Assembly: GCA_021802165.1 (NCBI GenBank)
Contig: JAKAAU010000130.1
Coordinates: 1 to 5,082, forward strand
DNA length: 5,082 nucleotides
Direction of reading: 5' to 3'
Origin: Thermoplasmata archaeon
Lineage (GTDB): Archaea; Thermoplasmatota; Thermoplasmata; Thermoplasmatales; Thermoplasmataceae
Below, piece by piece: positions 1 through 5,082 of the stretch. The position numbers and the translations under genes were made by a program. How positions within the stretch are numbered: the first letter of the stretch is position 1; each line of letters starts with the position of its first letter. The notes beneath the pieces were generated by a model. The model saw nothing but the letters and a program-made list of their open reading frames with translations, was not told the origin of the DNA and did not search any database.

Positions 1-1
1 G

Positions 2-1267
2 GCTGTGCTGCTGTCGTGGGTGGTCTACCTCTTAATGGTGAATACAAATTACAGGTTCAGCAGGAGGGTGGCCCATGCGGGCGGCTACTATGCAATAGGC
101 GGCCATGGAATGGGTGGTTTTTACGGCTTCATGAACGGCTGGGTTTATCTGCTGGATGAAATGATAATATATCCGAGCTTCGGGCTTCTGGGGTTTGCGT
201 CAGTAATTTACCTGCTGAGCCCCAGCATCTCATCAATACCTTTCATATGGATTCCCCTGATACTCATACCATTTGCCACAGGGCTGCTGTTCAATTATTT
301 CGGCATCAAGCCATCCCTTGTTTATCTACTTATTACTGCCTCAGTTGAGGTTGTATTTCTGCTCTCTACAAGCTGGTACATTATTGTATCCATGGGCCAT
401 GCCAATACCCTAAGTGTTTTTTCCCCCCGGGGAATCAATGCCATACCATTTCTGTTTGCACTGCTTTATGGAATCGAGGCTTATGGCGGCCTGGGAACCG
501 TGATAGGCATAAGCGAGGAAACAGAAAAATCAAAATTCAATGTGCCCCGGGCTATAATAATTGCCTCAATACTTGCCGGTGCAACACTCATATCGGCAAT
601 GTATGCCCTGACCATAGCATGGGGGCCTTCTGTTATGAGCGGTTACGCCGCGTCCCCGGATCCGGGATTGATAATCTGGCACAGATTTTTCGGGCTTCCC
701 GGTGAAATAATACTGCTGTTCTTCATACTGAATGGATATATTGCATACACTGTTGCGAATCCAATTGTCCAGTCCAGGGTCATATATGCCATGGCCAGAG
801 ACGGGGTTTTTCCCAAGTATTTTGCAGTTACCCATAAAAAATACAGAACTCCATACAGGGCGGTTACGCTTGTATCCCTGATCGCCCTAGTTGTTGCCCT
901 TGGCCTGTCATTTCCCTTCGGGCCTTTCGATGCTGCAATAATAACAGGAGCCATGGCAGGGATCGGCCTGGTTACCGCACATGCAATGTCCAGCCTGGCC
1001 TACGTGAGGTTTGCCAGGAAGGATAAAAAGGTGGAATACAGTACACTGAAGGATATGGTAATACCTCTTATCTCATTTGTGGTGCTGATTCCTATTATAG
1101 TGTTTGCATTCGATGAACTGACATGGCCCTATATTTTATCGCCCATACTTGCTGCCCTGTGGGTTCTTGGATCATTTATATTCGGAATGTACCTGTATAA
1201 AAATAAAAAAGAGGACTTAATGAAAGCCGGAGGTGAGGACTTTTCCGAGGTAATTACAGAGGATTAA
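2..1267 (+). CDS. APC-superfamily amino acid/polyamine permease, N-terminus cut by window edge
   Basis: Integral membrane secondary transporter expected to move amino acids or related amines across the cytoplasmic membrane. The frame is open from base 2 to the TAA at 1265-1267. The GTG at base 5 is probably an internal Val codon and not the start: the visible protein begins within what looks like TM2, so TM1 with its glycine-rich substrate motif and roughly 50-60 residues lie upstream. Numbering from base 5, family hallmarks are the HAGGYYAIGGHGMGGFYGF stretch (about 24-42, TM2-TM3), GISEETEKSKFNVPRAI (168-184, the loop after TM6) and RVIYAMARDGVFPKYF followed by RTP (258-283, the TM8 region). 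About ten further hydrophobic segments follow, then a short charged tail rich in Lys, Glu and Asp. The substrate cannot be read from the sequence. It converges on the aldehyde dehydrogenase gene. Family assignment is firm; specificity is unknown. Confidence 0.9.
   Translation, partial: AVLLSWVVYLLMVNTNYRFSRRVAHAGGYYAIGGHGMGGFYGFMNGWVYLLDEMIIYPSFGLLGFASVIYLLSPSISSIPFIWIPLILIPFATGLLFNYFGIKPSLVYLLITASVEVVFLLSTSWYIIVSMGHANTLSVFSPRGINAIPFLFALLYGIEAYGGLGTVIGISEETEKSKFNVPRAIIIASILAGATLISAMYALTIAWGPSVMSGYAASPDPGLIIWHRFFGLPGEIILLFFILNGYIAYTVANPIVQSRVIYAMARDGVFPKYFAVTHKKYRTPYRAVTLVSLIALVVALGLSFPFGPFDAAIITGAMAGIGLVTAHAMSSLAYVRFARKDKKVEYSTLKDMVIPLISFVVLIPIIVFAFDELTWPYILSPILAALWVLGSFIFGMYLYKNKKEDLMKAGGEDFSEVITED
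1199..1210 (-). terminator. Possible U-tract terminator of the dehydrogenase operon
   Basis: Read on the minus strand this is TTTTTTATTTTT, about 68 bases beyond the aldehyde dehydrogenase stop and inside the 3' end of the permease gene. It is the strongest minus-strand T-rich run near the operon end and fits an archaeal hairpin-free terminator. On the + strand the same bases encode Lys/Asn-rich residues of the permease tail, so the run may simply reflect coding. If used, the two convergent transcripts overlap by roughly 70 bases. Confidence 0.35.
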
Positions 1268-1270
1268 TAA

Positions 1271-1275
1271 TTTTT
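1271..1275 (+). terminator. Possible U-tract terminator after the permease
   Basis: A run of five T lies four bases after the permease stop, followed by further AT-rich sequence with another short T run near 1284. Archaeal RNA polymerase often stops at U-tracts without a hairpin, and none is visible here. The signal is short and overlaps the end of the convergent gene region, so it is only tentative. Confidence 0.3.
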
Positions 1276-1277
1276 AA

Positions 1278-2771
1278 TTATCCTTTAAAAATCTGGTCGT
1301 ACCAGTCCTTTCTCACCTTTCCTGTTATATCAAAGTATACATGCTTTATGTATGTGAACTCTTCCAGCGAGTAGGGTGAAAGTGATGCACCGTGGCCGCT
1401 CTGCTTGTATCCAGCCCATGGCATCTCAGATGGAACCACCACGTGCTCATTGACCCATACAGTGCCGAATCTCAGATCCCTTGTTGCCCTCATTGCAGTT
1501 GTGATGTCAGAAGTCCATACTGATGATCCGAGGCCGTATGTGACATCGTTGCTTCTCCTGATTACGTCATCGTAGTCCCTGAATTTCAATATGGTAAATA
1601 CAGGTCCGAATATCTCCTCTTTGACAATGGCAGATGACTCGTTTTCAGTATATATGAGAGCCGGATCAATGTAATATCCGTGCTCGTGGCCGTTAATTTT
1701 AGGCCTATCGCCCCCGGAGATCAGCCTGCCACCCTCTTCTATTCCCTTTTTAATATATCCCTCAACCCTTGTTCTCTGTGCCTCAGAAATGAGAGGCCCC
1801 ATATCGGTATCGGGATTTTCCGGATCGCCTATTTTTATTTGCCTAATCCTTTCTTTCAACCGCTGTACAAACCTATCAAAAACTTTTTCCTGGATATAAT
1901 ATCTGGTTGAATTTGCACAGTCCTGGCCATTATTTACCATACCGCCCACTATGGCACTCTCCACGGCAGCATCAATATTTGCATCTTCGAAAACTATGAA
2001 AGGTGCCTTGCCTCCCAGTTCAAGGGAAACCTTTTTCAGGGTTGAGGAACCGAGATCAGAGAGCCTTTTTCCAACCTCAGTGCTCCCTGTAAATGCAATC
2101 ATGTCCAGCTTGTTGCTCCTTGCCATCTGTTCACCCACGGAGCTTCCCGGGCCCGTAATTACATTGAAAACCCCTGCAGGAACTCCGGCATTTTCAACCA
2201 GTTCGGCAAGTTTCAGGGTTGTCAGTGGGGTGTAGCTTGCCGGCTTTACTACAACGGAGTTTCCTGTGGCAATGGCTGGAAAGGCGCGCCATATAACCAT
2301 CATGAGCGGGTAGTTCCACGGAGTTATAACTCCAACTGCACCGATGGGCTCCCTTCTTATTGCACTTGTCCCGTCCGCAACGTATTCTGCCATGGCCTTC
2401 CCCTCCAGTGTTCTGCATGCCCCTGCAATAAACCTTATATTATCTATGGTGTATGGTATATCATAACCAGATACCTGCTTAACACTTTTCCCGGAATTTT
2501 CAGTCTCGAGTTTTATAAACTCCTTCTGGTTTTTTTCAAGAAGGTCTGCGATTTTCAGTAAAATATTTGATCTGTCTCCGGGAGGAAGCCTGCTCCATAC
2601 CCCGGAGTCAAAGGAATCCCTTGCAGCATCCACTGCCATTTCTACGTCAGCTTCTGATGCTGACTGCACTTTTGCGATAACTTCATCGGTTGATGGGTTT
2701 TTGACATCCAGAAGTTTCCCTGTGGATGAGTTCACCCATTCTCCATTTATGTAAAGTTTGTAAGTTTCCAT
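1278..2771 (-). CDS. NAD(P)-dependent aldehyde dehydrogenase, aminobutyraldehyde/betaine aldehyde dehydrogenase-like
   Basis: Cytosolic enzyme oxidising an aldehyde to a carboxylic acid with NAD+ or NADP+. The 497-residue length is normal for the superfamily and the protein appears intact. Visible motifs: PWNYP at 151-155 with oxyanion Asn153; KPAS at 176-179 in the cofactor site; GSTEVG at 229-234 in the Rossmann fold; general base Glu251 in ELGGK; catalytic Cys285 in NNGQDC; and EEIFGPV with cofactor Glu386. The segments SAIRREPIG, PWNYPLMM and WVNEHVVVPSEMP resemble the gamma-aminobutyraldehyde dehydrogenase (PatD) and betaine aldehyde dehydrogenase group as I recall it; this suggests, but does not prove, an amino- or small aliphatic aldehyde substrate. 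A 16-residue tail (ITGKVRKDW onward) follows the usual C-terminus. The ATG start is supported by GGTGA four bases upstream and a 13-base gap from the preceding alcohol dehydrogenase stop, indicating co-transcription as the second gene of the operon. Confidence 0.93.
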   Translation of the reverse strand: METYKLYINGEWVNSSTGKLLDVKNPSTDEVIAKVQSASEADVEMAVDAARDSFDSGVWSRLPPGDRSNILLKIADLLEKNQKEFIKLETENSGKSVKQVSGYDIPYTIDNIRFIAGACRTLEGKAMAEYVADGTSAIRREPIGAVGVITPWNYPLMMVIWRAFPAIATGNSVVVKPASYTPLTTLKLAELVENAGVPAGVFNVITGPGSSVGEQMARSNKLDMIAFTGSTEVGKRLSDLGSSTLKKVSLELGGKAPFIVFEDANIDAAVESAIVGGMVNNGQDCANSTRYYIQEKVFDRFVQRLKERIRQIKIGDPENPDTDMGPLISEAQRTRVEGYIKKGIEEGGRLISGGDRPKINGHEHGYYIDPALIYTENESSAIVKEEIFGPVFTILKFRDYDDVIRRSNDVTYGLGSSVWTSDITTAMRATRDLRFGTVWVNEHVVVPSEMPWAGYKQSGHGASLSPYSLEEFTYIKHVYFDITGKVRKDWYDQIFKG

Positions 2772-2775
2772 TTAT

Positions 2776-2780
2776 TCACC
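2776..2780 (-). promoter_or_regulatory. Shine-Dalgarno site of the aldehyde dehydrogenase
   Basis: On the minus strand GGTGA lies four bases before the ATG at 2771 and complements the conserved archaeal 16S rRNA 3' end. It lies in the 13-base gap after the alcohol dehydrogenase stop. It confirms the start and fits internal-gene translation in a polycistronic message, in contrast to the leaderless-looking starts elsewhere in the window. Confidence 0.7.
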
Positions 2781-2784
2781 ATTT

Positions 2785-4020
2785 TCAATTTTCTAAAGTC
2801 CCATCATACATATTTGTTATAAGCTTTAGCGAATTTTCCATTGTCAGCCTTCTCGGATTGAATCTCGGCAGGTCATAGAGCTTCTGCCTTGAAGAATATA
2901 TATATTCGGCAAATTTTTCTATATCAGACTTCGGGAAGTTTATCTCCTTTAAAGTTGTGGGCATCTCAAGATCCTTCAGCATCTGTATGATTGCCGGCGG
3001 GATTTTGGAGGCCACCTCCCTGGCAGATTCTGCCCTGTGCGGTATATTGAATATTCTGGCCAGTGAACCGATTTTATTATATGCAGCAGATATGTTGAAA
3101 TCCAGTATATATGGCAATGCCATTCCCACGGCAACACCGTGGATTGCACCGTATTTAGGGCCGAATGCCTCTCCCAGGCAGTGGCCAAGAATGGAAGGGC
3201 CTGCAACCCAGGGAAATGTTATCACCATGCCGCCGAGCATTGCACCCATGGACATTCCTGACCTTGCCCTTATGTTGCCCGGATCATTATATGCTGTCCT
3301 CAGATTTCTGAAAATAAGGGATGCAGCCTTGGTGGCAATTCCATCCGATACTGGATTTGCCTCCTTGCTGATCAGTCCCTCTACGTTATGTGCAAGTGCA
3401 TCCATACCACTGGCTGCAGTTGTTCTTGGAGGTGCACTGGCATTTAGCACAGGATCCACTATTGCAGTATCCGCAAGAAGGTTACTGCTTGCAGCCCATG
3501 TTTTATACATGGATTCCTTATCTATGACCACAGACATATTAGAAACCTCGCTACCTGTGCCTCCGGTGGTGGGTATCAGAATTTTTGGAAGCCCGGGATT
3601 TTTGAATTTGTCCTCCACAGGGGTGAGATACTCTGAGGGGTCTCCGGGATTCGTAACCATGGAGGCTACCATCTTGCTGGTATCCAGAACACTTCCCCCG
3701 CCCACTGCAAGAACAGAATCAAATTTTCCATTAGACCTGGCAAAATCTACAGCGTTTATGATGTTTTCCATATTGGGCTCATTTGAAATCTTATCGTATA
3801 TCTCATATTTTATATGGTTTTTTGAAAGAGATTCCAGTATGTTCTCCAGAAGGCCGAATTTGTAAACATTCGGATCTGTGACAATTAAAGTATTTTTCCT
3901 GCCCATGAGGCTTAACTGATCACCTGCAAGCCTGGCCTGCCCTGCACCAAAAAGTATCCTCTTAACCTGGTCAAAATTCAGTGCATGTTTATATTCATAC
4001 AAAGTATCCATATCATTCAT
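2785..4020 (-). CDS. Iron-containing (group III) alcohol dehydrogenase
   Basis: Cytosolic oxidoreductase interconverting an alcohol and an aldehyde or ketone with NAD(P)H, using one bound divalent metal. The 411 residues cover both domains. The N-terminal nucleotide domain carries GGGS at 107-110 with Asp113 and TTGGTGSE at 151-158. The C-terminal helical domain carries all four expected metal ligands, Asp207, His211, His280 and His294; their spacing (4 and 14 residues) matches the E. coli FucO-type family. The region FARSNGKFDSVLAVGGGS faintly recalls the hydroxyacid-oxoacid transhydrogenase branch, but the long insert of the human enzyme is absent. The substrate is undetermined; 4-hydroxybutyrate, 1,3-propanediol and simple alcohols are all possible. 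The ATG at 4020 is preferred because a TATA-like box lies about 25 bases upstream; Met4 is an alternative start. It is the first gene of the operon with the aldehyde dehydrogenase, so the pair may run alcohol to acid. Confidence 0.93.
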   Translation of the reverse strand: MNDMDTLYEYKHALNFDQVKRILFGAGQARLAGDQLSLMGRKNTLIVTDPNVYKFGLLENILESLSKNHIKYEIYDKISNEPNMENIINAVDFARSNGKFDSVLAVGGGSVLDTSKMVASMVTNPGDPSEYLTPVEDKFKNPGLPKILIPTTGGTGSEVSNMSVVIDKESMYKTWAASSNLLADTAIVDPVLNASAPPRTTAASGMDALAHNVEGLISKEANPVSDGIATKAASLIFRNLRTAYNDPGNIRARSGMSMGAMLGGMVITFPWVAGPSILGHCLGEAFGPKYGAIHGVAVGMALPYILDFNISAAYNKIGSLARIFNIPHRAESAREVASKIPPAIIQMLKDLEMPTTLKEINFPKSDIEKFAEYIYSSRQKLYDLPRFNPRRLTMENSLKLITNMYDGTLEN

Positions 4021-4025
4021 TAAAA

Positions 4026-4046
4026 ATATATAAATAATTTATATAT
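4026..4046. repeat. Perfect inverted repeat in the dehydrogenase promoter (10-base arms)
   Basis: The left arm ATATATAAAT (4026-4035) and right arm ATTTATATAT (4037-4046) are exact reverse complements around a single central base at 4036. The repeat lies between the start codon at 4020 and the TATA-like box and overlaps that box. It could be an operator, but the bases are all A/T, so chance symmetry in a promoter is a real alternative. Confidence 0.55.
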
Positions 4047-4062
4047 AACGCTTGTTATATAC
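4040..4062 (-). promoter_or_regulatory. TATA-like promoter region of the dehydrogenase operon
   Basis: Reading the minus strand there are two TATA-like boxes. TTATATAT (about 4048-4041) is centred some 25 bases before the ATG, which would give a nearly leaderless transcript. GTATATAA (4062-4055) would give a start about 10 bases upstream of the ATG. No Shine-Dalgarno site precedes the ATG, which favours leaderless initiation. The boxes overlap two inverted repeats, so a repressor could block TBP binding here; that is inference. Confidence 0.5.
4042..4061. repeat. Second perfect inverted repeat, TATATAAC-GCTT-GTTATATA
   Basis: Eight-base arms at 4042-4049 and 4054-4061 flank a four-base spacer. 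The arms contain C/G positions (AAC and GTT), so this symmetry is less easily explained by AT richness than the neighbouring palindrome, which it overlaps at 4042-4046. Size and placement over the TATA-like boxes fit a dimeric helix-turn-helix repressor site; the cognate regulator is not encoded in this window. Confidence 0.55.
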
Positions 4063-4103
4063 TTTCACGGTGAATGGCATAAGGATTCCAGAGGGTGTTT
4101 AAT

Positions 4104-4118
4104 GAAAAATCTTTTTAA
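4104..4118 (+). promoter_or_regulatory. Promoter of the inorganic pyrophosphatase gene
   Basis: A purine-rich BRE-like GAAAAA (4104-4109) precedes a TATA-like CTTTTTAA (4111-4118), centred about 25 bases before the ATG at 4139. No Shine-Dalgarno site lies just before that ATG, so a leaderless transcript is likely. The box departs from the TTTATATA ideal, so the call is moderate. Confidence 0.42.
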
Positions 4119-4138
4119 CGTATAAGCTATATTGTTTT

Positions 4139-4645
4139 ATGAAATTTAACGTACAGACAGAGGATTTCCCTGAGACGTTTTATGCTTTCATCGAAATCCC
4201 CCAGGGCGCAAATACGAAGCTGGAGTACAAGCCGGAAGTGGATAATATAGTTCTTGACAGGATACTGTTCACATCCATGGTATACCCAACAAATTACGGC
4301 TTCATACTGAATACAAAGGGAAAGGATGGGGATCCCCTAGATGTTCTGGTAATTGCATCGGTGCCAATCCCATCCGGTACTGTTGTAAAATGCAGGTCTG
4401 TGGGAATAGCACAGATGAGCGATGAGGAGGGTTCTGATAATAAGGTTATGGCGGTGCCTGTTGACAAGGTTGACCCAACATCAGCGGCAATAAAGGATGT
4501 AAATAACCTGGGTGACCCATTAAAGGAGAAAATAAAACATTTCTTCCAGCATTATAAAGAACTTGAAAAGGGCAAATTCATGACCTTTCATGGATACGCT
4601 GGCAGGGAAGAGGCCATTAAAGAAATTAAAGAATCCCTTTTATGA
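4139..4645 (+). CDS. ppa: Inorganic pyrophosphatase, family I (soluble)
   Basis: Cytosolic Mg2+-dependent enzyme hydrolysing pyrophosphate to two phosphates, pulling forward nucleic-acid, aminoacyl-tRNA and other activation reactions. The 168 residues match the short prokaryotic form. The signature DGDPLDVLV begins at 63, giving metal-binding Asp63, Asp65 and Asp68. Other active-site residues, matched by motif to the E. coli enzyme, are Glu19, Lys27, Glu29, Arg41, Tyr53, Asp95, Asp100, Lys102, Tyr139 and Lys140. No key residue is missing. The ATG is preferred because the N-terminal strand and EIP motif sit at the normal distance from it and a promoter lies at leaderless spacing. It is divergent from the dehydrogenase operon and 56 bases ahead of a membrane protein gene; being housekeeping, it says little about the neighbours' function. 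Confidence 0.97.
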   Translation: MKFNVQTEDFPETFYAFIEIPQGANTKLEYKPEVDNIVLDRILFTSMVYPTNYGFILNTKGKDGDPLDVLVIASVPIPSGTVVKCRSVGIAQMSDEEGSDNKVMAVPVDKVDPTSAAIKDVNNLGDPLKEKIKHFFQHYKELEKGKFMTFHGYAGREEAIKEIKESLL

Positions 4646-4670
4646 AACAGAACTTTCGTTCGAATCAATA

Positions 4671-4680
4671 ATATTTTTTA
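4671..4680 (+). promoter_or_regulatory. T-rich element: TATA-like box for the downstream gene and/or pyrophosphatase terminator
   Basis: ATATTTTTTA contains six T in a row, 29 bases after the pyrophosphatase stop and centred about 26 bases before the GTG at 4702. It could act as a U-tract terminator for the upstream gene, as a TATA-like box for a leaderless downstream transcript, or both. The sequence alone does not separate these. Confidence 0.35.
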
Positions 4681-4701
4681 CCATTTTATGTTTATATTCG
4701 T

Positions 4702-5082
4702 GTGCGTTATAGGAAATATCTCATCGGCTTTCTCGGACCATTGATCACGATAATATTAATATTCCTGGATATAGGCATTTCTCCATATTTTTCATGGTAT
4801 GTCAATTCATTGAGCAGTTTGGGAGTACACAGATATTATTTTATTTTTGATTCTGCTGTAATAATAGGTGGAATTTCCATTTTTATATTTGCACTTCTGC
4901 TGTATAAAAACCTTGCAGTGAAATTTCTCTCCATAGGCTTTATCATGGCTGGTGCTATTTCACTTTTCCTAATAGGAATTTTCAACGAAAACTATGGAAA
5001 TTTGCATCTCGCAATTGCCATCATATACTTTATATCCACACCTGTGGGAATCATAATATTCAGTTTTTACAGGATACGCAGA
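4702..5082 (+). CDS. DUF998-type multipass membrane protein, C-terminus cut by window edge
   Basis: The frame is open for 127 codons from a GTG at 4702 to the window end with no stop; a TAA at 4669-4671 closes it upstream, and no in-frame ATG lies between. The visible part has four hydrophobic segments at about 6-24, 49-68, 74-94 and 101-122. The pattern fits the DUF998 family as I know it: Gly-Pro in TM1 (12-13), SPYFSWYVNSLSSLG (27-41) after it, then IGIFNENYGNLH (91-102) between TM3 and TM4, and Pro114 within TM4. Family members usually have about 190-210 residues, so roughly 60-80 are missing. The function of the family is not established. GTG is chosen because it starts just before a positively charged RYRK stretch ahead of TM1 and has a TATA-like element about 26 bases upstream. 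No ribosome site is visible. It may be a separate unit or read through from the pyrophosphatase. Confidence 0.75.
   Translation, partial: MRYRKYLIGFLGPLITIILIFLDIGISPYFSWYVNSLSSLGVHRYYFIFDSAVIIGGISIFIFALLLYKNLAVKFLSIGFIMAGAISLFLIGIFNENYGNLHLAIAIIYFISTPVGIIIFSFYRIRR

Noticed and set aside
5..7. GTG at base 5 as the permease start codon
   Set aside because: The open frame continues to the window edge and the protein there is already in TM2 of the family fold, so the true start lies upstream.
566..954. Two minus-strand open frames of 89 and 103 codons inside the permease gene
   Set aside because: They are antisense to conserved permease motifs, overlap each other, and have no ribosome site or recognisable domain.
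1680..2418. Several 74-94 codon open frames overlapping the aldehyde dehydrogenase gene on both strands
   Set aside because: All lie within the well-supported aldehyde dehydrogenase gene in other frames and show no family-like motifs.
2893..2906. Palindrome GAATATATATATTC within the alcohol dehydrogenase gene
   Set aside because: It is explained by the coding of Glu-Tyr-Ile-Tyr-Ser; it is far from any start and short AT symmetry is common in this DNA.
2957..3865. A 302-codon open frame on + opposite the alcohol dehydrogenase gene
   Set aside because: It is antisense to a complete gene with every catalytic motif. Its translation is low-complexity, rich in Ser, Ala, Leu and Pro, with no recognisable domain, as expected of a shadow frame.
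4039..4080. A 13-residue minus-strand frame (MPFTVKVYNKRYI) upstream of the alcohol dehydrogenase
   Set aside because: It coincides with the predicted TATA-like boxes and inverted repeats, has no ribosome site, and would fall outside a leaderless transcript.
4650..4664. Small hairpin GAAC-TTTC-GTTC after the pyrophosphatase stop as a terminator
   Set aside because: The stem is only four base pairs and the T-run begins about 10 bases further on; archaeal termination does not need it.

Overview
The window looks like archaeal DNA, most likely from a Thermoplasmatales-type acidophile (relatives of Thermoplasma, Ferroplasma or Cuniculiplasma). This is inferred from heavy ATA and AGG codon use, AT-rich TATA-like boxes about 25 bases before first-gene start codons with no Shine-Dalgarno site (leaderless style), and a clear GGTGA ribosome site only before the internal operon gene. 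The exact genus cannot be fixed from sequence alone. The DNA is gene-dense: the longest gene-free stretch is 118 bases.

Left to right: (1) the C-terminal part of an APC-superfamily amino acid/polyamine-type permease on + (about 1-1267, N-terminus outside the window). (2) It converges, with only 10 bases between stop codons, on a two-gene minus-strand operon read from 4020 down to 1278. This encodes an iron-type (group III) alcohol dehydrogenase followed, after 13 bases, by an NAD(P)-dependent aldehyde dehydrogenase resembling the aminobutyraldehyde/betaine aldehyde group. (3) A 118-base divergent promoter region (4021-4138) holds two overlapping perfect inverted repeats just before the alcohol dehydrogenase. 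(4) A complete family I inorganic pyrophosphatase lies on + (4139-4645). (5) A GTG-started membrane protein of the DUF998 type on + (4702 onward) runs off the right edge.

The dehydrogenase pair plausibly carries out alcohol to aldehyde to carboxylate oxidation, or the first enzyme works as a reductase that drains the aldehyde. The substrate is not determined. The permease is adjacent but on the opposite strand, so a shared amine or amino-acid route is only a suggestion. Pyrophosphatase is housekeeping. No RNA genes, mobile elements, CRISPR arrays or clear novel multi-gene system were seen; the most notable non-coding signal is the palindrome pair in front of the dehydrogenase operon.
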